From Chamaea fasciata (Eukaryota; Chordata; Aves; Passeriformes; Sylviidae), in assembly GCA_029207755.1 (NCBI GenBank), contig JARCOQ010000002.1, positions 11,051,156 through 11,115,155 of the forward strand: a DNA stretch of 64,000 nt, in the 5' to 3' direction. The position numbers and the translations under genes were made by a program. This document shows, piece by piece, positions 24,999-36,639 of the stretch. The stretch's first letter is position 1. Every line of letters begins with the position of its first letter. The notes under the pieces were generated by a model. It saw nothing but the letters and a program-made list of their open reading frames with translations, searched no databases and was not told where the DNA came from.

Positions 24999-25050
24999 GG
25001 GGTTTTTTTGGTTTGTTTTGGTTTGTTTTGGTTTGGTTGGGTTTTTTTGA
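24999..25050. repeat. G/T-only low-complexity tract (TTTGG, TTTTGG)
   Basis: GGTTTG and GGTTTTG units repeat without A or C. It is the opposite-strand version of the A/C tracts elsewhere in the window. Confidence 0.9.
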
Positions 25051-25229
25051 GCATAAAAAAATTAGTTTCCTGCATCAAATGATATGTTATTGGAAAAGCA
25101 AAGCAACATTTCTTTACGCAAAACTCTTCTTCCTTCAAAACTGTGGTGCATTGGAAGTATTTCCCAGCTTTCAGAGTGTGTTTGATTTTGAACACTTTTG
25201 GTTATGTAAGTTTTAATAAGTAGCTTTGG

Positions 25230-25400
25230 TGTACCCCTAAAGGCACACCCCACACACTTATGTTGTGTGACCTAGGGTCACAAGTAATGGCTGCAAGCTA
25301 ATTGATTGAGAAAGGCTTGTCTGACTGGGCCCCTTTGAGTCCTCCCTTTACATTCCTAAATTTCTGTAAAGGAGGCACTGGCAGCTTCGCCTGGTGAGAG
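25230..25400. promoter_or_regulatory. Candidate element with nuclear-receptor everted repeat and homeodomain site
   Basis: GTGACCTAGGGTCAC at 25267-25281 contains TGACCT-A-GGGTCA, two nuclear-receptor half-sites arranged as an everted repeat with one spacer base. About 17 bp further right is GCTAATTGATTGAG, whose CTAATTGATT core also occurs at 38443-38452. Balanced, unique-looking sequence surrounds both. Confidence 0.33.
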
Positions 25401-25639
25401 GAGGGGTTGGGGGAAAGGGAGGAAGTTTCTCAGTTTCTGATTATGCGCAGAGTTTCCTTGTACTGAGCTTATGTTCTCCACCCACTACTTAGTAAGAACT
25501 CCTTAACAACTTAAAGCTTTATCCCTGTGAGTACCAGAAAAGTGATCTGAGTATTTATTGAGCAGGGAGAACAAACTGCTTGCTCCAGGCAGGGAGAAAG
25601 CTTATGGAAATGATATTAGACCTTCAGCAAAGTGCACAG

Positions 25640-25735
25640 CTGCATCATACAGAAGCTGAGACTCAAACTGACAGGCAAATAAGCCAGATCACGGAAGGGG
25701 CCTCTGTGTGGCAGCTCTGAGCTACCAAGTGTTGG
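25640..25735. repeat. Possible ancient SINE (MIR/CORE-like) relic
   Basis: The order of motifs resembles the MIR-type body: GAAGCTGAGACTCAAACTGA, then GATCACGGAAGG, then CTGTGTGGCAGCTCTGAGC. In MIR the corresponding parts are an A-rich 'gaaactgaggc' block, a 'ggtcac' block and a 'gtggcagagctgg' block. Highly diverged; recognised from memory only. Confidence 0.3.
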
Positions 25736-28691
25736 ACAACTAGGCAAAAAGTGCAATGGAACAGGGCAGAAAATAACATACTAACTTCAGGCAACTGTTG
25801 CTTATTCATGGTGAGTCCAGATTTGAAATGTTGTTTGAAATGTAGCTTTTTTTTTGTTGTCTCTAAAAACCCTTCCGTTTTACCACAGCGATTCTTCTGC
25901 AGGGCTCATTGTGTTCCAGATTATTTGTCCGGATGTGCACTCCAGTTCTGAACGATACAGAAATGCACAGGGATAGCCCTTTCCTCGCTGCTTGCTCTCT
26001 CTTGTGCTGTTCTTGCTTCAGGAAAACAGGTCCTGTTTCTAAAAGCACACTGCATGGCTTCTGATTTGGAAAGAAATAGTTTCGCAGCCAGCACTTAGTG
26101 TGCAGCTGCATGGAGGTAAATAAGTGAACATAATTTCTGTGCAGTTTTCTGCAGTTTGAGCTTTGTGGCACCTTTCCATTGCTCCTTATTTTGCTGCCTT
26201 ATCTTGAGAATGTATGGCACGGTCACTATGAAAAGAGCTTTGTGTTTGAATTCCTGGTGAGTCGAAGGGTCAGGGCCTATGAGTTATCTGCCTGCCAGCA
26301 AGACTCATTGCCGTGTCTCTTTATTTTTCAAGCTGAAATAGAAAAAACATGTGTCCTCATCCCTTTTTTATAAATGTATTTTGAATTCAGGTTTTACATG
26401 CTGTTTGTGTGTGCTTTGTTCTTTTGACAAACTCAGGGTTTGGGAGGAGGCCAGTTTTATTCTATCCATATTTATTTTATTTATTCAAGCTTTCCTGCAG
26501 CTTTTCTGAATTCCTTTGTTGTGATGCACATAATTTTTTTCTTAAAACAATATTCTGAGATTCTGGTTTCTGCTGAGAGAAAAAGGATTTATACCCTGAT
26601 ACATATTTCCAAAATTATCTGAGACCTACCTAAATTTTAGGTAAGTTGCACAATTATACAGAAGATAAAGCTTTTATAGCATTTTACTTGCTTAAGGAGG
26701 GAAACACAACAATACTTGTGGATATATAACAATACAAGTTCTTGAACAGATTGTGTTAGATACACCAGCCATCTAGTGTAATGGTAATAAATATGACCTG
26801 AGCTATAATGTTATTTCAGTTATGAGCTTGAAAAAGCTGCTTCATTAGCACAGCAACAGAATTAAACATTGCATGTTGACAGTAATGTTAGAAATATGTT
26901 TGTGAAAACTGCTGAGTAGATGAAATTTAGGGTAATAAATCATCAAGGCATGTCAAAGTTACTCTCTATGTGAGGTTTTAAGATATCTGTAATTCAGAGG
27001 AGAGTCTGGTTTTCCTTCAGCAGAAGTGTGATTCTGCATAAAATTATTTTCATCATATAATTCACGTGCATGAAAAATCTTAAAATTAGGTAGCAGGTAT
27101 TTGGGGCTAAATGGAAAATGCTCTTTCGATAGGATAATTCTAATATGCAATGTAAGAAGTTGGTCAGATGAACGCTGCACAGAGGGTATGTTACCACTTG
27201 TTTCTTGATCTGTCTTTCTGTTTTTGTGCTCACCTAACAATTATCAGAATGCTTGCTTAAAAAATTGAATGTTGTTTCAGATCTGAGTTGATCTGACGTT
27301 ACAGTCCCTTTCAGATGCAGAAGTTCATGTTGTTCACAATTGTGTCCTTTCTTATTTGCCAGTTTGAGATCTTGAGCTCACCCACCAATTTTGAAAATGG
27401 ATTTAATAGAAAGGGGGTTGTGCCAGAGAAATGCTGAGAAATACAGATCTGAATGCAATGCTGCAATGTAAGGTGATCTAAGTGGACCTCAAACTTTGTG
27501 TTTTCTTATTTTGAATTTAATTTCTGTATATTTTGACTTAGGCTAAACATTACTTTCCACAAGAAAATCTTTGATTCTGTTCTTAGTTCAGTTAAAGGTG
27601 TTCTTTTCTTTTAGAAGTTTCAGGCTTGCTCTCAGGGAAAGAAATATGTTCTCTTCAGTGACATAAATGTACAATTTCCTTCTTGGCTATGCTGTGAGGG
27701 AGGAATACCTGCTGAGGTGCTCTTTACACCTTTAAAAACTGAAAGTAAAAGAAACTTTGGGGAGGTGGTGTCCTCCCAGCTTTGGAGGCCTGGGCAGCTG
27801 GGGTCTCACCCAGCTTCTGGTGGTCACGAGGCCCCTGGGGAGCAGGGAAAGGTGGGCTCTCACCCAGGGATCCATCCTTTTTGTGCTCTGGGGCTTCCAC
27901 TGGCAAAATAATGCACCAGTGATGTTGTGACACCAGACTGGAGGATTATGAAACATTTCTTCATGCTCTGATGGTCAGCCTGATGAAGGGGAAAAGGTTT
28001 GATGAGGAAGAAAAGAATTTACTGAGGATTTTATGCCTGTATCTATTATTAAAAGCAGAATATCTGCTCACAGTAGTTGTGTTCTACGATTCAAGGAAAG
28101 CCAGCAATAATGATGATTAAATGTGGTGTTCTCACTGACTGTCTGAGGACTGGCACAACTTAATGTGACTGGCAGGAACCTTAAACGTCAATAGTGTATC
28201 TCCAAAAACTATTATTCCCTTAGAGAAAGTCAAAGAACCATGAGCTCAGACTAAAATAATTATACAATCTTTTTTAGTTCACTCTGACACCAGTTAGTGG
28301 GGAAAAAAAAAAAAAAAAGTAGTTTTGAAAAGGTAAAAATGTTTGAAAGGTTTGTATTTTACATTAATAATATTTTTCATGGAGTAAATAGCTTTGTTTC
28401 ATGAATTACATAGAAAGTGATTTTGGAGGTTGACTTTTAGATTCGTTCTGTTCTTTGTGGAAGAAGGAAACCCTTTATTTACTAGATCTGTTCGTTTTTA
28501 TTGGCATCAGTATATAAACAGAAACAGGTCTGCGTGACACCTATGGATATCTTTAGAGTCACAGAAGAAATCACAGAAATTCAAGACAAATGGTTGGTAT
28601 TTCTTTCAAAGAGAGAAACTAGTTTGTGCTGTCATGACAAGGTGATGTCTATAATGACAGATGAAGGAAAATTGGCAGGTATTAGAGAATG

Positions 28692-28713
28692 ATAGTATTC
28701 GTATAGTATTCGT
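28692..28713. repeat. Tandem pair of an 11-bp unit
   Basis: ATAGTATTCGT occurs twice without gap. A local slippage-type duplication. Confidence 0.95.
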
Positions 28714-30587
28714 GGAGTCAGTGAATCACAGTGTTTTTAAGATAAACTAAAAAAAATAACTCCAAGTTAATTCCTTGTAATTTTGAAATAATTTTTTAAA
28801 AGAATTAAAAAAAAAGACAAAAATTTCTTTCATCTTCTCAGCTGCAACTCATGATCACATTGGAATGTGATATTTGGAACACTGAAATTAACTCACAGTT
28901 CTGTCTTACTTTCCAACAACTTATTCAAACCATCAGCAGAAGACTGTCCCAGAAGGTGATGATTAAGGTGAAAGGAGAAGAGATAAAAGGAGAAACATTT
29001 GCCTACAAAGAGATTTAAGTAATTGTAATATGTGAGTAAAAGCAAATGATCACAGAGAAACAGCAGAAGTGAGGATAGGAGCAGTAATAAGAAAGGCAGA
29101 ACATAAAAAGCAAACCAGAGAAGACCTAAAAGTAGAAGGAGCATGGCATGAGACACAAAACCCACCCTAAAATGATTTGTCAGTCACTGAGATGAGCCTT
29201 GGTAATTTTGCTGTCTTTCTCTGGGTTTGTTCAGGAACATTTCCCCTGCTGGCAGCCAGCCTTATACTTGAAGTTATAAATTCACCCAAGAAAGTAGGCT
29301 GTTCCTTCCAAAATCATCATCACAGTATTTCAGACCGGGGGATGTGAGATGGAGCCTCTCTTTTCCGCCTAACATCCTCTTATATTTCGTCTTCCTCTTA
29401 CATACTTCTCTCTGTCTAGCAGTGAAGGTAGAGGTGAGGATGGATGGTTACATCTGCTGTGACTGTTTTTTGAGCACAGGTTAAGCTTTTTTTTTTTTTC
29501 AACTTCCACAAGATCCCTGTAACTTTTTAAAAATTCTTGTCCTTTGGAAGGATTTTTGGCAATTCTGATTCTTGGGTCTAGGGGAGACGTGTGAGAAATA
29601 TCAATGGACTTTCCTCTGCCTCTCCTCTGACCAAGCCATCTGCTTTAAATTATTTTTATCACCCATGGCTTTATCTGGGACTCTGCCGAAGATCCTACTG
29701 ATTTTGGTAGGGATTGAATGAGGCCAGAGGGGTAGTTCAAAACTGTGTTGATTTTCAGTGTATGAATTTAGCACCATAATGTTTTAAGATTCCTCAGTAT
29801 TCTACTGGAAACGGTGTCAAACTCCACAACCATGGAAGTACATACAGTGTTATCTCCAGGTTCTGAAATCCCTGCCTCTCTGTTACAGAAATGTTTGGTG
29901 ATTCAGACAATAACTAGATGAACTTTCCAATTGTGATATTGCCTTTAAAACCCAAAGACTGTGGTAGTATTAATTATGTAATCTCAGTGTATTCAGCAAC
30001 ATGATAGAGGCAGATAACAAATAGAGCTTCAAGTATTGCAAAAACCACACTTTTCTCCCTCTTTTTAGGCCATTTTGAGTGACAGTATTCCATTCGTATC
30101 ACCAACTGTCCACATCTCCTCTTAACCCAAAAGATGTTCCATGGACCATTAATTTCCTGTGAAAGACCTGCAATTGGTCCAGTTTTGAACAGGGCACATT
30201 TAATAGTGTTAAATGATGAAAGAAAAGATAAATTAAAGAGAAGGCCCTACCCTGAAGTACATGTTCTACTATTGTTGGGAATTTTCATTATTTCCAAAAA
30301 GCAGCAGCAGCTGAAGACATCCTCCTAAGAATAGTCCTTTGTAAGCAGAGCTGGTTGGAGGTATCCCAGTGCTCTCTCTCTGCTTCTTCTCCCACTCTCT
30401 GCCAACCAAAACTGTGTATGTTGTTATGGCCAGGCTGGTGAAAGTACCTTCAAAGTGCTTTTCCGAAGGTGACATGACTTTGCAGTCCCTCTGCATCGAG
30501 GATCAATGTCCTCTGAAAATACTGCCTGTGGTTTTGGTCTGTATTTTATAAGTTGTTCTTGATTTTGGCCTGGTTGTCACTGAGCAT

Positions 30588-30629
30588 TTTTTATTTCAGT
30601 CTGTGTATAATAAAATCCTGAAATAAAAA
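30588..30629. repeat. Inverted repeat, 12-bp stem
   Basis: TTTTTATTTCAG (30588-30599) and CTGAAATAAAAA (30618-30629) are perfect reverse complements around an 18-base loop. The right arm overlaps AATAAA on the plus strand. Confidence 0.7.
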
Positions 30630-31904
30630 TCTGTGCCCTTAGTAGGGGAGAGCAAGTCATAACGTATAAACAATGAAAATGGAGGAGAAAGTGATGGGCA
30701 CAGAACTTTACTCAAAAATCATACACAATGTGACACAGCAGCATGACAGAATCAGCCTGTGTTGGATTTACCTTTGAATTGTGTGGAAAACAGAATCTAC
30801 TTTCTATGAGCCCCATAAAGCTTCTTTCAAGCTCTGGCTGAAATTTCAAAAGGAAGGTTTTTTTCCCAAAGTACCCACTGTAGGTCCAACTATCCTTCCA
30901 TTGACATCAAGAAGAATTACATCAGTATTAGGCAAAACCTTTAAAAATTGATAGTTCATGCTATAGAGAAAGTAGTATTCTTCAAATTCTTTTCTTTGTG
31001 GTTTGTTTTTCCTCTTCATTTATCATCTACTGCCAGTGTCTGGAAATAAACCAAGAAATTTGACACGATCTGGTAACTTAATCATGTTTTAAGATATATC
31101 AGGCCATTTGCCTTCTATCACTTTGCTCTTCTTTTAACTGTATTTTTTGGCCTGAAATTTTCCATTGTGTAGTCCCAAACCACAGGTGATTCTTTTGTTT
31201 GTTTATTTTTTTCTTCTCAAAGGAAGTATTGTTGAAATTATTTTAAGCAGCAGAAGTAGGAATGCATTATATTTTTCCTTCTAAAAATGAAGTAAACAAA
31301 ACCAACTCAACAAAAGTCTTTGAAAAACAACCTTTGGAACAATGTGATCAACAGGTGGTTTGTGGACTATTTTTAAAGGGCTTGACATAAAAAGAGGTCT
31401 AAACTGTTATATATTGAAGACTAAATTATAGCTGCTTACTACATGTGTTTTGGCAATTGATGTCAAGGTAGGCACTGATTTTTTATTTGCTATGAGCATC
31501 TTAAGACAAGCTGAGCATTGCATATGGATAGCACTGAGTCTCCTGTCCTTAGAGAGCATGATGCTGCAGGAACTTGGCATGAGCGTGTATCCAAAGCTGA
31601 CTTAGCTGGATACTGGGAAGTAAAAACACAGGAAGCAAGATTGCCGTCTTGAAACATCTCACATGGGCAAGGAATGAATGCTCTCTCCATCTTCTTTTCC
31701 ATGAAGCCTCCCTAGACTGTAGTTTCAGCAGCACCAGGCAGTGTTAATTAAAAATGTACTGATGTGTTGGGGTTTTTTTCCCCTCTTTATCTCCTGCACT
31801 AAATACTTAATTGCAATACCTCAACAACTTCTCTATCTCTGCTGACATTAGCTCCAGGTGATTTGCAACAGTGCTGTGAACTGATGGATACAATTTGAAA
31901 GAGG

Positions 31905-32127
31905 AGAAATTTAGGTTAGATTAAAATAATAATAATCTTTACTGTGAGGGTGATGAGATAGGCAACAGGTTACCCTGGGAGTTTTCCAGCTCTGGTGGAT
32001 GTCTCAACCCTGGAAGTGTTCAAGGCCAGGTTGGATAAGGCCTTGAGCAACCTGACCCTGGCCATAGCAGGGGGTCGGTACCAGAGGATCTTTCAGGTCC
32101 CTTCATGATTCCATGATTCTATGACTC
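31905..32127 (+). mobile_element. CR1 LINE, 3' end fragment
   Basis: The order of motifs matches the avian CR1 3' end: CTTTACTGTGAGGGTGATGA, GTTCAAGGCCAGGTTGG, CCTTGAGCAACCTG, GATCTTTCAGGTCCC and finally CATGATTCTATG. Only the untranslated 3' part is present, as is usual for 5'-truncated CR1 copies. A small AAT expansion lies at 31925-31938. The copy is diverged, so it is an old insertion. Confidence 0.9.
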
Positions 32128-32306
32128 CTTGGTAGACATATCTCAGCCAACTGTCCCTGTCTACTCTCTGGAAGGACAGGAAGTAGCCACCTCCCTACTC
32201 TTAACTCAAAGCTAGCACTGTTTTAGTTTTCTTTTTTTTTTTTCATGCACCTATATTCAAAAACCTGTTGGTTTGGTTTTGTGCTTTGTTTTGTTTCATT
32301 TTGGTG

Positions 32307-32327
32307 TTTTTTTTTTTTTTTTTTTTT
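32307..32327. repeat. Poly-T run, 21 bp
   Basis: A T run followed by ATATATATATC, preceded by G/T-rich DNA. Confidence 0.85.
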
Positions 32328-34583
32328 AATATATATATCAAGCCACATACTTCTACGTTATGGAGTACATACACATTTTATTTTTGCGTGTGGGCAGGTC
32401 ATAGCAAATGCATCTTTTGAATTGCTTTTTGAATAGAAATAGCAAAAATTCTATAGAAAATGTCTGCAGCAATACTTGTTTATGATTAATATTTATGTAT
32501 TAGGAAATAGCATGTTTGAGACACACAAAATCTTGAGTTCAGTCCACCTATTCCATCTTTTATTTTATATCATTGGGAATTCAGTCTTGTCAGATTTTTA
32601 TTGGGGGCTTACTTTATTTCCTGTATTGAATCCACCAGTCTTTTGCATAAAATTTGGCCAAAACTGCTCCTTTCCAAAGTATGCCTATTAGAAAAAAACT
32701 CAAAAAAAGATGATGAACAAAAGCCATGTATGACTGTGTTCAGTCATTGGGGATGGACTCTGAAACGGAAAACATTACAGCAGTTTTTTTGACCTGGCCA
32801 AACTGAAGCACCAGAAACTTTGGATGAAAATTCGACTCTTTTATCTACATTGTGCTACATCTGTACAGTTGCACATCCAACTGATTTTCAGGTGGAGGAA
32901 TTTGTTCTTAAGACAGTCCAGTTATGAGCTGATGGAAAGAACTTCCACTTCAGACATTGGCATGGCTGAACACCTTAATTTCAGTTTAAATATTTGAAAA
33001 GGCAACCATTTCATGGGGATTTAGTTACAGAAACATAGTACACAGTGGCATTGCATCCATCTCTGTCATTCTGGGTTTATTCAGAGTTTACCACAGCATT
33101 AAGAAGTCCTAAAAGTTTCAGTCTGGATATAGAAATCTCAATGTTTTATCTAACTTCTATGTACCTTTGGGCAAATCAATTCAAATGTGTAATTTCTCTG
33201 CTAAAATATTTTTAGTATTTCTATTTATTTTATAAATTAATGTGTTCCTTTCTAGCTACAAGTACACTTACTTGACAATATCCATCTAGAAGAGTTTTTT
33301 ATTGGTTTTTTAACTTTGCCGGTCTATTTACCTGTACTCTGTGAGTAGTTTTTTACATCTGTTTGGATGCATTTCTAGGTGATCATTGGCATATCTAAAG
33401 TCAGGAAGCGAAAGTTCTGTAGTTTGAAGAGCTAGGCAAGGTGCACATCATGCTTAAAAGTACAATTTTTTTTTTCCTGCTGCATGAGAAGCAGGGTCCC
33501 TCATCTCAGTTCTTAAAACAGATTTAAGAGCCTAATCTTAGGATCTTTTAAAAAAACCCCAAACAACCCAAAGTGGATTTCACAGAGCTGTCATATTATC
33601 AACAGTATTATTCATAAATATTTGTTGTTATTTTCATTTTCTAAGTGAGACTTCTACTAAGGTTCATATGTTCTCCTTTATTCTTTCCCTCCTTCATGTG
33701 TTTTGAGCCCTTTTGTGTCTCTCAGTTAAATCTGAAAGTCGAAATTCTCAATGAATATCATGTTTTATGAAAATCTGTGAGTGTATGGAGGAAAACCCCC
33801 ACAACTGGTGCCAATTTAGAGGAAGACGCAGGCAGAACATAGCTGTTATACATTCTGTTTGGCAGTGGCTCAGTGGCCAAACAAAATGTGTGCAGTCCCA
33901 GACTCATCACAGTACAGTTTCTCCTGCCAGGTGATAGTGTAATAAGCAATGTGGAGAGATACGGCCACTTGCAGTGAGAAGAAAGAATGTGGAGTTACAG
34001 AGCAAAGAGCAGAAATCTGTAGGAAAACAGGTTTCATCCAATCTGGTGCTTACAGGACACCTTGGGTTTGCTATTGCAGAAGAATAAAGGGCCAAATGCC
34101 AGAAGATCTTAAAAGGATGTAAATTGCTTACTGCAGGCAAACAAGAACATCTTGTTTGCTTTTTTCCCCCTTCTTCTATTTACTGAGCATTTTATAGTGC
34201 ATGGAAAAATCACACACTATTTCAGTCTCCACAAACTGCACTGAGCACATGAGATTCCTACTAATCTTTCACATGAGATGGCCAACTGCAATTAAGTTCT
34301 GTATAAACAGTAAAATAGGGATGCCGAGGTATGAAATATGGTAATAAACTTTACATTGGAGGAAACCTACTTTTCCCAAGTGTGAATTTAGCCAGAACTT
34401 GGTTCTTTATTTGGCTCTGTTGAAGTCAGTGCAGAAATGTTTAGATGAGGATAAAAAATTGATTTTAAAGCAGTTCAGTATTTTCTATTTGTTTACATTT
34501 GAAATGCCTACATGTTCCATCTCACCTTGGGCAAAATGTGAATAGCTTTTGTAAACTTGGGATTAGTCTTTTCTAAAGATGAG

Positions 34584-34609
34584 AATATTTCAGTTAATAC
34601 TGAAATATT
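34584..34609. repeat. Hairpin, 11-bp perfect stem with TAAT loop
   Basis: AATATTTCAGT and ACTGAAATATT are reverse complements separated by four bases. A transcript from either strand could fold here. Too short to be a microRNA precursor alone. Confidence 0.75.
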
Positions 34610-34868
34610 AATGCTTGTCTATTATTGTTACTTAAATAATATTTTTAAAGGGCATTTTTTTTCTCAGCCAAACAAGGTTCATCAATAGAAATTAATTTCT
34701 ACTGCCTTTTATGATGCTATTGATTACATAGATTTGGTTTTCTAAAATGCTGTGGCTTGTGTAAGATAATTTTCCTTCTCCTAATGTTATTCAAGATAAG
34801 GAAAAACACCAACTCATTTTCATTACTATGTTTTCTGTTTTACAAGCTGAATGAGAATCAATGCCAGA

Positions 34869-34880
34869 TGATGATCATCA
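34869..34880. repeat. 12-bp palindrome
   Basis: TGATGATCATCA is its own reverse complement. Several 12-bp palindromes are expected by chance in this much DNA. Confidence 0.6.
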
Positions 34881-35096
34881 GCAATCACTAGTTTATTTAT
34901 TAGAGAAAAATAGAAACATTTCACATTTGAGGAATAGTTGTCTTTTGTAGACTGTTTTGGAAAGGTGCTTCTTCTAAATATTCATTTTTCAAGAAATGGA
35001 GATGTTACCAGTAGCAACAAGAAATCTTAATGATGCGGGTCATTGCAAGCAGAAGCCGGCTCAGCAACAGCTTTTGGATGGAATTTGCAGCTGAAT

Positions 35097-35549
35097 TTAA
35101 AAGCAATTAGAATGTACTCTGTACTTTGAAATGCTAGGTGATGGATTTAGCCACAGTGACCATTCTCCAGTATCTGCCATGCATACAAGTTCAGTGCTTG
35201 ACACACCAGCCCTCTTCAGGGCTTGTAGAGTTTGAAGGACGTCCTTGGAGCCTCTTCCATTCTTGCACCTGGCAAAGCAGAGCATAAAGTCTTCTCTGGC
35301 ATATGAAGGCCTTTCTCTTGCTCCTTTTTTGGGTACCTCTGAACATTCTTTTTGGTGGATAAACCCTGTAGGACAAGATTTTCTGTACATGCAATAGCCA
35401 ATTATTGCTTTCAAGCAAGGAGTTCTTTTCCCTTTCAGAGCTCTCCAGTTCCATGTCCTCTCAGTAACCAGGGGCCAGACCAGTAGTGTGCTTTTCCTTT
35501 TAGCAGCATGTTGTGATGTTAGAACTTCTTGCAAAATCGTGTGTTTCAT
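35097..35549 (-). other. Open frame of 150 codons, origin unknown
   Basis: The peptide is Lys/Arg-rich in the middle with scattered Cys. The Cys spacing does not fit a zinc finger I know. Alternative minus-strand frames overlap it. Chance or a decayed element is most likely. Confidence 0.08.
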
Positions 35550-35914
35550 ATGTTTTTTATATTTTAATCACATTTTTTAAAGTGCTTCCAGATGTAAGCA
35601 CATATTTGATTACAGCTTACTGCACGTGCTTCTGCACCAATAAACTGGAAAGGCCTGCATCCATCAGCCTTGAAATCCATGTGTGACTTTGTGTGTGACT
35701 TTCAAAAGCTCTGGTTCAGGATGTTGGAAGTCAGGGGGTTCAGGCTGCAGGTTTTCTCAGAGGTGTTCAGCCACACATTTACAAGTAGCGTAGTAATGTG
35801 AAAAGTCCCATTGCAAGAGAAAATGCGTTTCTTTCTCCTTCTCCTCCCTCCTCCATGAATCAGACATCTAGCCAGTTTCAGCTGGCTCTTGCCAAAGATA
35901 GGTGAAGCACCCAG

Positions 35915-36328
35915 TCAACCAGAGAAGCTGGTTATGTGCTTAGGACTTCCATATATCTGTGCAAGGTCCACTGATGCACACACAGTGAGACTGATGTGGT
36001 CCGGGCTTAGGAAATCCCCATGTAAGTGCAGTGTGTGTGCCAATGCAGCAGGTAAAATTACTTTATGAGATTTCCTTCTTCCCTCTTCATGTCTCTTCAT
36101 GGCATCCCTTATCCAGAGGCCCTTGCTGTTATCCCACCAGGCAGATTTTCTGGGCCCAAGGAGTGTCCCTAAGGGAAGCAGGCCACAAGAAAAGGATGAG
36201 GTGACTTTCCCACATAATGCAGTAAGTGACAGAAACTGCATGTAGAATAGGTGAAGCACGAGTTGCCATTGTAGAAGGCTCAGTCCTACTTGTGCTTCAC
36301 ACATTTTTCCTTTCCAAGCAGGAGTCAT
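35915..36328 (-). other. Open frame of 137 codons, origin unknown
   Basis: The N-terminal half is hydrophobic and Leu-rich; the middle has a basic stretch with several Lys, Arg and His. No recognised domain. A further minus-strand frame of 103 codons directly abuts it (36328-36639), giving a run of open minus-strand DNA from about 35.1 to 36.6 kb with gaps. Confidence 0.08.
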
Positions 36329-36639
36329 TAGCCCAATAAAACACCAGCAATTCCCTTTTTACTAATTCCAGTTTTGTTGTAGCTGAAGAAGAGCTGTATG
36401 GAAAAGTGGAAAACACAAAGCAGCTCTGTGTAATGCTCCTTGAGTGTGAGAGTGATGAAACTGCTTATTTCATCATGTAGAACTCCTCTTGAAAATCTCC
36501 TGGGGTGTTGGAGAAGAGGCCTTTGAATGTCCTGAAAAAAAGGAAAGCCATGAGATAGGTACCTAATAGGTTTTCTGGAAGAATTGGAGGATTTGAGACA
36601 GATAAAAGTTCTCAGAACTTCATATGATAAAAAAGTCAA

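Larger units (their letters stand above)
25741..31904. other. AT-rich non-coding stretch
   Basis: The only features are simple: a 16-bp poly-A at 28303-28318, an 11-bp tandem pair at 28692-28713, a GC-richer patch at 27760-27900, and a 12-bp-stem inverted repeat at 30588-30629. Frames up to about 100 codons are unrecognised. Confidence 0.5.
32128..35096. other. AT-rich non-coding stretch
   Basis: It holds a 21-bp T run at 32307-32327 and two short inverted structures listed separately. Nothing else recognised. Confidence 0.5.

Noticed and set aside
28893..29165. 90-codon Leu-rich minus-strand frame resembling a membrane protein
   Set aside because: The plus strand is an A/G-rich stretch, whose complement gives Leu/Phe/Ser codons; no conserved motif.
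30210..30275. Ancient repeat motif (AAGGCCCTACCCTGAAG)
   Set aside because: Only one short block looks familiar; not enough to name a family.
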